Positions 45,428-53,140 of a stretch of DNA of 64,000 nucleotides are shown here, piece after piece (position 1 is the stretch's first letter; every line of letters begins with the position of its first letter). Origin of the DNA: Halomonas sp. Y3. Lineage in GTDB: Bacteria; Pseudomonadota; Gammaproteobacteria; Pseudomonadales; Halomonadaceae. The DNA lies in NCBI RefSeq assembly GCF_024137965.1, contig NZ_CP099975.1:992001-1056000 (forward strand), given 5' to 3'. The position numbers and the translations under genes are program-made. Under the pieces are notes generated by a model, which ran no database searches, had not been told where the DNA came from, and saw nothing but the letters and a program-made list of their open reading frames with translations.

Positions 45428-45578
45428 GGTGGTCGGCGACCTCGTCCCACATGGCGTTATCCAGCAAAAGACCGCCCAGCACCGACTGCTCCGCTTCCAG
45501 GCTGTGGGGAGGCAGATAGCCGGCTTCCGGGCGCTCCTCGGCCACCCGAAGCTCGGCTAGGTTCTCAATGGCACTCAT
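45428..45578 (-). pseudogene. 5' fragment of a DnaB-type replicative helicase gene of the ICE
   Basis: About 50 codons from ATG 45578: PPHSLEAEQSVLGGLLLDNA followed by MWDEVADHL is the DnaB N-terminal domain. The frame then runs out of phase into traC sequence. The start overlaps the parA stop by 14 bp, as in many ICEs with a parA-dnaB gene order. The helicase domain is lost. Confidence 0.85.
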
Positions 45579-46431
45579 CGTGGCAGCCTCCCTGCATGGC
45601 GGTGGTGCTGACCATGGCGTCGATCAGCGGCTGCCAGTCGGGGTTGAGCTCACGGGCCATCGCCTTGACCTGGTCGGCAGCAGAGGGCGACTTGCGGCCG
45701 GCGGGCTTGCGCGGCTCGAACTGGTGGGCCGGCAGCCCGGCGCTGGCCGCCTGTCGGAAGGCGACACCGGCGCGGATAGTGCTCTGCATGACGGTGACGC
45801 CCTGCTCGCCGGCGGCGAACATCTCTGCCAGCGTCTGGTGGATGCCCCGCGCATCGGCGGTTTCATCCAGGCGATTCACGAGTACAGAAACGGGGGGAAC
45901 GGAAAGGTGGGTGAAATGGCTGAGCGCCTCGAGATCGCGCAGCAGGCCAACGGTGCCGCGCACGAACTCACGGGCGGAGAGCAGCTCGGGGGTGATGGGA
46001 GAGAGAGCGTGATCAGAGGCGAGGACCGCCATCTCCAGGGTGATGGAGCGCGCCCCCTGGGTGTCGATCAGGACGAGATCATAGCCCGACAGGCGGGAGA
46101 GCAGCTGGGCGAGCCGGAAGCGGCCATCCGGGGCGTTGAGCAGCAGCTGAGGGAGCTGGCCGGCGTGATCGTTGGAGATCACCACATCCAGGTTGGGATG
46201 GGCCGTCTGCGATATGACGCGATCGGGCGCCGTGTCGCTGAGCGCGATCAGCTCATAGGTGCCGCCGGGGGCTTCGGTGCGAAGGGGATAGTAGCTGGAG
46301 AGGGTCGGCTGGCTGTCCAGGTCGATGAACAGGACCCTGAGGCCAGCATCGGCCAGGAGGCCGCCCAGATTGGCAGTGACGGTGGTCTTGCCGACGCCGC
46401 CCTTGGTGGAGATAACAGACATGATACGCAT
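45565..46431 (-). CDS. ParA/Soj-family partition ATPase of the ICE
   Basis: ATPase of 288 residues from ATG 46431 (MRIMSVISTKGG). The deviant Walker A is KGGVGKTT at 10-17, with DLDSQPTLSSYY and Walker B LVLIDTQGA. In related elements Soj stabilises the excised circle. It is the first ICE gene after the att-like tRNA fragment, the usual position in this ICE class. It appears intact. Confidence 0.88.
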   Translation of the reverse strand: MRIMSVISTKGGVGKTTVTANLGGLLADAGLRVLFIDLDSQPTLSSYYPLRTEAPGGTYELIALSDTAPDRVISQTAHPNLDVVISNDHAGQLPQLLLNAPDGRFRLAQLLSRLSGYDLVLIDTQGARSITLEMAVLASDHALSPITPELLSAREFVRGTVGLLRDLEALSHFTHLSVPPVSVLVNRLDETADARGIHQTLAEMFAAGEQGVTVMQSTIRAGVAFRQAASAGLPAHQFEPRKPAGRKSPSAADQVKAMARELNPDWQPLIDAMVSTTAMQGGCHDECH

Positions 46432-46496
46432 TGATGTTGCCCTCGTGTGGTGACGAGTGGCGTAAGGGTCGACCCCCAATCAATGCAGTGCGTACC

Positions 46497-46541
46497 TGGT
46501 GGGCCCAGCAGGACTTGAACCTGCGACCAAGGGATTATGAG
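46497..46541 (-). other. 3' half of a CAU-anticodon tRNA; probable ICE attachment core
   Basis: Minus-strand sequence CTCATAA (anticodon loop, CAT), TCCCT, then the T-arm GCAGGTTCAAGTCCTGC, the acceptor GGGCCCA and CCA. The 5' half is absent, since upstream bases do not pair with the anticodon stem. Such fragments arise when an element integrates into the 3' end of a tRNA gene. Its CCA faces parA, 65 bp away. The acceptor and T-arm suggest tRNA-Met or tRNA-Ile2. Confidence 0.8.
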
Positions 46542-46837
46542 TTCGCTTTTAAAACAATAACTTACTGATTGACAAAAAAAAGCAACCGTAATCGAGCGAA
46601 AGGTACAGTTCTTTGGAATCAGTAGGTTAGCGAAAGATGAGGATATCACACGAAGCTGGTGTGTGTACCGGTGATGTACCTTTACGCAGTGTAGTTGTCC
46701 GGCGCGCAAGGGGCTGGCTAAACTCAAGAGAAAGACCTTTTGCATCGCCTGATCCGGTTGTGCTTAGCTCACCATCCGGCGACTGGGTGACTCGCATGGG
46801 GCCAAACCGTCTTAACAGTAGCAACTCATCAACCTGC
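46542..46837. other. Gene-free stretch between the tRNA fragment and the qatD 3' end
   Basis: 296 bp, AT-rich next to the tRNA fragment and GC-richer further on. No supported gene. Before the inversion this was the DNA between qatD and the ICE attachment core. Confidence 0.5.
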
Positions 46838-46924
46838 TTATTCAACGCCAGCCGTAGGTTTAAGAAGGCCTGCTAGGCGCAAGCCGTTTGTCCTCAGAAT
46901 CCTTGCTGAGCTCTCAGGAGTTAT
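46838..46924 (-). pseudogene. qatD: Detached 3' end of qatD
   Basis: Reading leftward from the IS edge: ATA ACT CCT GAG, continuing as ITPESSARILRTNGLRLAGL and LKPTAGVE, then TAA (46840-46838). The first five bases, ATAAC, duplicate 26166-26170 at the end of the qatD main part, in the same reading frame. The content resembles the C-terminal helix of TatD proteins (RILRTNGLRLAGLL). Confidence 0.9.
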
Positions 46925-48641
46925 CCCGCCTTATTCATGAGGCCGGCCTGAAAACGAAGATAGCGGATGGCATTCTCTTGTAAAATCAGTGTGTTCCGCC
47001 AAGAACCTGATCCAAGAGAGCCATCCGCTATGGGTGAAAGCGTATCTCCCTGGATTCCGTCCTGCAACGGGTCCATCCGCGTTGAGCTCGACGGCCAACG
47101 CACCACCAGCGACAGCGGCGCGCTGCTGCTGCGGGAAGCCCTCGACAGCAGCGGCGTGATCGAGGCGCTCGACGACAACCTGGTCGATCCGCGCCATCCG
47201 CTGCGCATTCGCCACTCGCTGGCCAGCCAGATACGCACCTTGGTGCTACAGCGGGCGATGGGCTGGATCGATCTCAGCGATACCGACACGCTGCGACGTG
47301 ATCCGCTCTGGCAGCTGGCCTGCAGTGATGCGCGTGGGCTGACGCCCCTGGCCCAAGACCGGCCCTCTCAAGCCACGCTGTCCAGGCTGCTCACCTGCCT
47401 GGGCCGCAACGACAACATCGATGCCGTGCACGAGGGCCTGCTGCGGCTGGTGGTCTGGCGCCTGACCGCGCTGAAGAACGGCGAGCGGCCTAAGCAGCTA
47501 ACGCTGGACATCGACGGCCTGCCGATCGAGGTTCACGGCCACCAGGGCGGTTCGGCCTATCATGGCCTGTACGGCACCCGGATCTATTCGCCGCTGGTGG
47601 CCTCGCTGGCCGAGACCGGTGACATGGTGGGCGGCCTGCTGCGAGAGGGCAACGCCGGTCCGGCCGAGAACGCCGACACCTGGATCCCCCATCTGGTGAA
47701 GCGGCTCAACGAGAGCACCGGCGCCCAGGTTCGGGTGCGCATCGATGCCGGATTTACCGACAATGACACCTTGGAGGCCCTGGAAACGCGCGACATCGAG
47801 TATCTGGGCCGGTTGCGCAGCCACAAGGGCCTGCAGACACTGGCGGCGCCCTACCTGAAGCGGCCCCGCGGCCGACCGCCCGAACAGCCTCGCGAATGGT
47901 GCTATGACCTTGAATACCAAGCCGGTTCCTGGCCAGCGCCACGACGCGTGGTGTTGGTGGTGCAGGAGCGCCCCGATGACTTGCTGCTGCATGCCTTCTT
48001 CCTGGTCACCAACCTCGGCAAGTTCGACTGGCCGCCGGAAAAGGTCTTGGCGCTCTATCGCAAGCGCGGCAGCGCCGAGGCCCACATGGGCGAGGTGAAA
48101 TCGGCGCTGGACGTGCACCTGTCGTCGACGGATCGCGGTGCCTCCACGGTCCAGGACGTCATGGCCCGCAACGAGGTGAGCCTGCTACTGAGCCTCTACG
48201 CCTATCAGGTCCTGCATGGCCTGCGCTGCTTGCTGGTGCGTCAGACCCGGCAGGGCTGGAGTCTGAGCCGGATGCGCGAGCAGGTGCTCAAGGTAGCGGC
48301 GACGCTCTCGCTTCACGCTCGGCGCATCACCATTCACCTCGGTGATGCGGCTGACAAATGGTGGCCTGCCTTGCTGAAGGGGCTGCCAAAGCTGACCGCG
48401 CTGGACTGACTCGTCGGCGATACCACCACCGATCCATGCGTACAGCAGCCCCACCTCGGCTGATGATGACGGCTGCACGAATGACGGCAGTCCATTCCTG
48501 TAGGCTATAAACATAACGGAAAGATGCGCTGTTTTTGCATATGGCAGCGGATTCTCATGCTGCCAACGCAGTGCCGATGGTTCGGTGTTGGCAGCGAGGG
48601 CTGATAATCCACTCAGCCCGCGCTCTCATGAATAAGGCGGG
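46925..48641 (+). mobile_element. IS1380-type insertion sequence, copy 2 (inverted relative to copy 1)
   Basis: A 1717-bp element with the same ends as copy 1. The right flank begins ATGAG (48642-48646), which matches the reverse complement of the flank right of copy 1 (27888-27892). The left flank ends with the reverse complement of ATAAC. Confidence 0.93.
46967..48409 (+). CDS. IS1380-type transposase, copy 2
   Basis: Same 480-residue frame as copy 1; the likely start is ATG 47030. DDE regions are LTLDIDGLP, RVRIDAGFTDN and KRGSAEAHMGEVK. Identity of the two translated copies means ample sequence for homologous recombination. Confidence 0.9.
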   Translation: MAFSCKISVFRQEPDPREPSAMGESVSPWIPSCNGSIRVELDGQRTTSDSGALLLREALDSSGVIEALDDNLVDPRHPLRIRHSLASQIRTLVLQRAMGWIDLSDTDTLRRDPLWQLACSDARGLTPLAQDRPSQATLSRLLTCLGRNDNIDAVHEGLLRLVVWRLTALKNGERPKQLTLDIDGLPIEVHGHQGGSAYHGLYGTRIYSPLVASLAETGDMVGGLLREGNAGPAENADTWIPHLVKRLNESTGAQVRVRIDAGFTDNDTLEALETRDIEYLGRLRSHKGLQTLAAPYLKRPRGRPPEQPREWCYDLEYQAGSWPAPRRVVLVVQERPDDLLLHAFFLVTNLGKFDWPPEKVLALYRKRGSAEAHMGEVKSALDVHLSSTDRGASTVQDVMARNEVSLLLSLYAYQVLHGLRCLLVRQTRQGWSLSRMREQVLKVAATLSLHARRITIHLGDAADKWWPALLKGLPKLTALD

Positions 48642-48838
48642 ATGAGTTAACCTCGTTCTGGCTTTCCCTCTCGGCTGCTAGCTGGTAGTTGCTATCCCTT
48701 GAGCAGTCGGCCTGCGGCGCGCAGATGAATGTTGTGAAGGCGCATTGGTGGGGTTAGTGAGTATGTGGTGATTGATGCACTGATGGTGCCGGCCCTGCAG
48801 TTCAAAGTGATCCCCTTTTCTGTCCAGGTAGGTGAAAT

Positions 48839-49270
48839 CTAGTCTTCGGACAATGGGTTACCTAGACCATCAATAGGGGCTCCAGTATGGTCGAAGTAAA
48901 GCCCTATGCCTCGATTCGTCTGGGGATTGCTCGTATCTGCATTCCATGGGTCGCTTATATGAGAGGCCTGCGCCTCTGCAGAGGAACTCATAACGCCCTG
49001 AGCAACACCCCCTGCTACTACGGCCGCTCCCCCGGCCACCTTGCCGGCTCCCCGGGCGATGCGCCGCCACCCCTCCTGGGTGGCGGCCGTTTGGGCAGTG
49101 GACTTGGCCACGCCCGCGGCAGAGTCGCGCAGCAGGCGCAGCGACTCTGTCGTGCTCGCCTGGGTGTGCCAGCCGTCGGACCAGCCTTCCTGCTGCCCAC
49201 CGTCGAGAGCCTTCCGAGCCGCCTGGCGGCCAACGCTGGCGGCTCGGGTGAGAAGTGATTTCAGCGCCAT
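48839..49270 (-). CDS. Hypothetical protein, Ala/Gly-rich
   Basis: Protein of 143 residues, not recognised. A helical N-terminal half (ASVGRQAARKALDGGQQEGW) is followed by a hydrophobic Ala/Gly/Val stretch at about 77-95 (GKVAGGAAVVAGGVAQGV), which might enter a membrane, and a polar tail. It stands alone, 67 bp downstream of an HTH gene on the same strand. It could be a degraded ICE or phage gene. About 200 bp to its left hold no gene. Confidence 0.5.
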   Translation of the reverse strand: MALKSLLTRAASVGRQAARKALDGGQQEGWSDGWHTQASTTESLRLLRDSAAGVAKSTAQTAATQEGWRRIARGAGKVAGGAAVVAGGVAQGVMSSSAEAQASHISDPWNADTSNPQTNRGIGLYFDHTGAPIDGLGNPLSED

Positions 49271-49336
49271 GGGCGTCCCTCCCTGGGTACATCAGCCCTT
49301 TAGCATAGACATGGAGAGGGGCAAGCTCCAGCCAGG

Positions 49337-49657
49337 TTAGCCAAGGGATGCAAGGTGCTCGATGGTCTCGGGGTACTTCTGGACCAGCCGGATGAGGGTC
49401 TTGGCCTGGGCGTTGGGCTTGGCGCGGCCCTGTTCCCAGTTCTCCAGCGTCCTGGGGTTGGTGCGCAGGTACATCGCAAACACCGGTCGCGACATATGCA
49501 GCTTCTCGCGCAGCGCGATGAGCTCATCGGCAGTGACGTCAGGGACCTCATCCAGAGCGACAGGATGCGAGCGCAGCGTGCGCTTGCCTTGGCGCTCCTC
49601 CGCCAAAGCGTCGAAGCCCTCGACTAGCTCGTCAAAGATGTTGCGGTCCATGGTCAT
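49337..49657 (-). CDS. HigA-like XRE antitoxin, without an adjacent toxin
   Basis: DNA-binding protein of about 106 residues from ATG 49657 (MTMDRNIFDELVEGF). The HTH (MSRPVFAMYLRTNPRTLENW) and the ending WEQGRAKPNAQAKTLI match antitoxins that normally follow a HigB/RelE-like toxin gene. No toxin frame lies upstream, where 350 bp are non-coding. A perfect palindrome precedes the gene. Confidence 0.82.
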   Translation of the reverse strand: MTMDRNIFDELVEGFDALAEERQGKRTLRSHPVALDEVPDVTADELIALREKLHMSRPVFAMYLRTNPRTLENWEQGRAKPNAQAKTLIRLVQKYPETIEHLASLG

Positions 49658-49681
49658 GCCCTCGTAACGACACCAAAAAGT

Positions 49682-49698
49682 ATACGCAATTTGCGTAT
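49682..49698. promoter_or_regulatory. Palindromic operator upstream of the HigA-like gene
   Basis: ATACGCAA-T-TTGCGTAT, 8-bp perfect arms around one base, 24 bp before the start. It is a likely autoregulatory site for the antitoxin. Confidence 0.72.
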
Positions 49699-49717
49699 GT
49701 TTTTCGCTGCTGGTCAA

Positions 49718-50069
49718 TGCAGCCTACGCTCGCTACCAAGAGCCCCTTTGCAGGGGCGGAGCGGCAAGGGCTGAAAGGCTAAAGGCTGGAAGGGAAGGGG
49801 GCTCAAGGGGAAGGGGCTTGCCCTGAAAGGCTGGGGAGAGTCCGGACGACAAAGGGAAAGGGTAAAGGGTTGCTGCCGGCTCCGGTCGCTTCTCGCCTTA
49901 CCGTGGCGCCGCCTGCTTGAAGTGGCGCTGCAGAAAGAAACAGCAGCTTTTGCAGAAAGCCTCCTACCTAAATCACTGATTCTGCTGTTTTTGCACTATG
50001 CGCTTCCCCTACGCCGGCGCACCTGTGCAGAATGAAGCGCTGTCTGCATCTACCGACAAGGAGGTCGCC
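49718..50069. other. Gene-free stretch with purine-rich repeats
   Basis: 352 bp. From about 49740 to 49870 short AAGGGG, GAAAGGCT and AAGGCTGG words recur. Further right are an exact inverted repeat AAACAGCAG (49938-49946) and CTGCTGTTT (49982-49990), and a ribosome site for the DUF4236 gene at 50058-50064. Confidence 0.5.
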
Positions 50070-50366
50070 GTGGGATTTCGCTTCCAGCGCCGCATCACCC
50101 TCGCGCCGGGTATCCGTCTCAATCTAAGCAAGCGGGGCCTCGGGCTTTCGGTGGGCCCACGGGGCGCGAGCCTCAGCGTGGGGCCGAGGGGCGTGCACGG
50201 CCACGCGGGCATTCCCGGCACCGGGCTGGCCTATCGCCAGAAGCTCAACGCCCGGGGCCGTTCGGCCGGGCGCGGGAGCAGCGGCGCCGGCCGCGCAAGC
50301 CCCGCGGCGGGCCTGGAGGCGCTGCTGGCCGGTAGTTGTCAAGGAATCTGTCGCCTCTGAGGTCAT

Positions 50367-51440
50367 TCACGCCACCTGCTTTTCTGGTTCGATGACGGAG
50401 ACCTGGAGCTCCCGCTCCGGGTTGAGTGACACGGTGCCGATCGGCGTCCAGTTGCGGGTCTTGCCGCTCCAGCGAGCGGGATTGGCATCACGCGCCGCCT
50501 GATTGATGACGTGGCGCTTGGCCAGCACTGCCTTGTCTTCGCCCGCATGGCGCTGTGCCGGCGTCACCAGGCGGATCCCGCTGTGGCGATGCTCGTGGTT
50601 GTACCATTGGACGAAGCCGGCCACCCACTCTTGCGCGTCGCTAAGCGTGGCGAACCCGTGTATGGGGTAACAGGGCCGGTACTTGCAGGTGCGGAACAGC
50701 GCCTCCGAGTAGGGATTGTCATTGCTGACCCGCGGTCGGCTGAAGGAGGGCGTGATGCCGAGCTCATGCAGCTTCTCCAGCAGCGTGGCGCCCTTGAAGG
50801 GGCTGCCGTTGTCCGCGTGAAGCACCAGCGGCTGGTCAATGATCCGTTCTGCCAGCACGGCACGCTCCAGCACGGTGCGGGAGTTGTGGGCCGACTCGGC
50901 CAGGAACACCTCCCAGCCGGTGACCTTGCGGCTGAAGATGTCGACCATCATGACCAGGTAGTAGTGCTGCCCCTTGATCGGGCCGCCCAACCACGTGCAA
51001 TCCCACGACCACACCTGGTTCGGCGCAGTGGCCTGGTAGGTCGTGGGCTTGGCGCGGCGTTGAGGTGGCTTGGCACGGCCCCGGTGCACCATTTCGCGGT
51101 GCTTGCGCATCACCCGGTAGAATGACGAGGGTGAGGCCAGGTAGCGCTGCTCCTCATCGAACAAGCGCACCACGATCTGCTCTGGCGGCAGGCTGGCGTA
51201 CTCGGGGCGGTGGCACACATCGAGGATTTCCTGTTCTTCGGCCGGTGTCAGCGCATTAGCCGGCACCGGCCGGTCGACCAAAGGGCGCTGGTCCTCGTGC
51301 AGCGTTCCGCCGCGCGTCCAGCGCTGGTACGTTCGGGCGGTGATGCCCAGCTCGCGGCAAGCAGTCTCCAGGCGTGCTCCCTGGGCCCTGGCCTCGTCGA
51401 TCAGCGCGATGGCGCGTTGGCGATCTGGGGTGCTGATCAT
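50367..51440 (-). CDS. IS3-family transposase OrfB, copy B
   Basis: Intact 357-residue DDE transposase. Catalytic residues are in WSWDCTWLGG (D), HADNGSP (D) and SNDNPYSEALF (E). An N-terminal HTH-like region (CRELGITARTYQRW) precedes them. It overlaps orfA by ATGA. Confidence 0.94.
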   Translation of the reverse strand: MISTPDRQRAIALIDEARAQGARLETACRELGITARTYQRWTRGGTLHEDQRPLVDRPVPANALTPAEEQEILDVCHRPEYASLPPEQIVVRLFDEEQRYLASPSSFYRVMRKHREMVHRGRAKPPQRRAKPTTYQATAPNQVWSWDCTWLGGPIKGQHYYLVMMVDIFSRKVTGWEVFLAESAHNSRTVLERAVLAERIIDQPLVLHADNGSPFKGATLLEKLHELGITPSFSRPRVSNDNPYSEALFRTCKYRPCYPIHGFATLSDAQEWVAGFVQWYNHEHRHSGIRLVTPAQRHAGEDKAVLAKRHVINQAARDANPARWSGKTRNWTPIGTVSLNPERELQVSVIEPEKQVA

Positions 51441-51934
51441 GCGTCCTCGTCCCCCCAGATCGCCCTCGCCTTTTTTCTGAGGGCCAGCAACGCTGCGGTC
51501 TCCGCCAGGGCCTCGTTCTTGCGGGCGAGCTCCTTTTCCAGCGCCTTGATGCGCTTGCGCTGCTGCTTGGCCTCATCGGCTTCACGCTGGCGTTCGGAGT
51601 GCGAGAGGCTGGCAGCCTGTTCGCAGTCATGGCGCCACCGCTCCAGCTGCTCGGGGTAGATCCCGCGGCGGCGGCAGTACTCCGCCGTCTCCTGGGCGTT
51701 CATCGAAGCGGTTTCAAGCACGGCGTTGAACTTGTCCTTTGACGACCAGCCATCGGCGCCCTTGCCCAGCGCATCCGGCAGGCAGCGCCCTTCGGCACGG
51801 GCTTCCTTGCGCCACTTGTAGACGGTGCCCAACGAGATCCCTTCCTGCTCCGCGATCACCTGCGGGGAGAGGTTGTGGGGAGGCAGCAGCTTGGTGACCA
51901 CGGCTTGCCGGCGCTCCTCTGAGTAACGAGGCAT
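51437..51934 (-). CDS. IS3-family OrfA, copy B
   Basis: 165-residue HTH protein identical in translation to copy A, with IAEQEGISLGTVYKWR and a C-terminal coiled coil (RIKALEKELARKNEALAE). It is coupled to orfB. Confidence 0.92.
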   Translation of the reverse strand: MPRYSEERRQAVVTKLLPPHNLSPQVIAEQEGISLGTVYKWRKEARAEGRCLPDALGKGADGWSSKDKFNAVLETASMNAQETAEYCRRRGIYPEQLERWRHDCEQAASLSHSERQREADEAKQQRKRIKALEKELARKNEALAETAALLALRKKARAIWGDEDA

Positions 51935-53037
51935 GAGTGTCTCCTTTCGCCCCCTGGTCGGTTTACAAGAACAGGGTATCAGAGGGCACGACAGTCATCC
52001 TGACACTGGGGGTGGCTCAGGGCGAGTCGCTGCCCATCCGGTTGGATATCGACGGTGATGGTGGCATCCACTATGCCCACGGTGACGGCACGCCGATGAG
52101 CGACGACGAGGCCCGGGTGCTGCGGCGGCATGCCGGGGAGTAACTGCGCGAGCAGCTGGCACAGCACTGCGAGCGCCTCAACGCCGACCTGGATCGCCTG
52201 GGGCGGCTCCACGAGGAGACGCCCCACCCGGATATCACCGGCTACGTCACCCGAGACTTCACCGAAGCGCCGCCGGCGCTACCGGCGTTGCGTCAGCCCG
52301 CCTGGTGGCATCGGCTATGGCCGCCCGCCAGGCGGCGCGTTGAGGAGGAGAACCGGCGCCGGCAGACGGCCTTTGATCAGGCCTATCGTGACTGGGAGCG
52401 GCGCAAGGCGAAGCACGATGAAGCGGAATTCGCACGCCACCTTCGCGAGGGGGAAGGCGTGCTGCACGATCCGGACGCCATGGAGCAGACGCTGCGTGAA
52501 CGCCTGGAGGAGATCGACTGGCCCCGTGAAACCGCCATCGACTTCGACCTCGGCAGCGACGTCAGCACCATTGCCGTGGATATCGACCTCCCCTGTGAGG
52601 ACGAGATGCCCGACCGCTACTGGACCATGCCCGCCAAGCAGATCAGGCTGACGCCCCGCCGGCTCAGCGATACCCGGCAGCGTGAACTCTATCGGGACCA
52701 CGTTCACGGCATCGCCTTTCGCGTGCTGGGCGCGGTGTTTGCCCGCCTGCCCGCTGTGCAGGAGGCGAAGATCTCCGGCTATCGCCAGATCACCGACCCG
52801 GCCACCGGCGGCGAGCGCGACCAGTATCTGTTCAGCGTCAAGGTCACTCGCGAGCAGTGGAGCAGGATCCACTTCGACAGGCTGGACCAGGTGGATCCGG
52901 TAGCAGCCATGGAGGCCTTCACCCTGCGCCGCGACATGACCAAGACCGGTATTTTTCGCGATATCGAGCCGTTCAAGCTGGTGTAGGCGCTGCAACCTAT
53001 CAGGCACCCGCCTAGGAACTGGCCAATAGCGAGCCGC

Positions 53038-53066
53038 TTTTTGCATCTTGGCGAATGATGCAAAAA
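53038..53066. promoter_or_regulatory. Perfect dyad upstream of the type I restriction operon
   Basis: TTTTTGCATC (53038-53047), 9-base spacer, GATGCAAAAA (53057-53066). A related dyad GTTGCATCAT/ATGACGCAAC with one mismatch follows at 53103-53112 and 53118-53127. The shared half-site TTGC-TC suggests one regulator. The first could also be a terminator-like hairpin. Confidence 0.6.
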
Positions 53067-53140
53067 TATCCTTGATATGTGCGCACCGGTCGCCTACGCT
53101 TCGTTGCATCATGACGGATGACGCAACAAGGCGGAGCGCG

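Larger units (their letters stand above)
27888..46924. other. 19-kb segment inverted between two IS1380-type copies
   Basis: Flanks of the two inverted IS copies match only when swapped. ATAAC precedes copy 1 and, in reverse complement, ends the flank left of copy 2. ATGAG follows copy 2 and, in reverse complement, begins the flank right of copy 1. Both 5-bp matches are exact, as expected if two normal insertions recombined and flipped the DNA between them. Undoing the flip also restores the qatD reading frame. In the ancestral order qatD was followed by the tRNA fragment, parA and the ICE genes reading rightward. Confidence 0.9.
50329..52012 (-). mobile_element. IS3-family insertion sequence, copy B (intron-free)
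   Basis: A 1684-bp element with ends CCGGTAGTTGTCA and CCCCCAGTGTCA and a TGG duplication (50326-50328, 52013-52015). It has the same orientation as copy A and supplies the reference for the intron boundaries there. Confidence 0.95.
50070..52986 (+). pseudogene. DUF4236-domain gene broken by IS3 copy B and an in-frame stop
   Basis: The start is GTG 50070 after AAGGAGG. The DUF4236 domain is FRFQRRITLAPGIRLNLSKR and then GLSVGPRGASLSVGPRG. IS3 copy B is inserted after codon 86. Skipping the IS and one TGG copy, the frame continues AQGESLPIRLDIDGDGGIHY to RRHAGE, then meets TAA at 52141-52143. It runs on in the same frame ([20 protein letters not shown]) to 52986. TAA could be a mutated CAA. 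The distal part from about 52288 still reads openly for 232 codons. The function of the family is unknown. Confidence 0.85.

Noticed and set aside
46637..46876. 79-codon frame between the tRNA fragment and IS1380-type copy 2
   Set aside because: It runs over the detached qatD end on the opposite strand and has no recognisable family.
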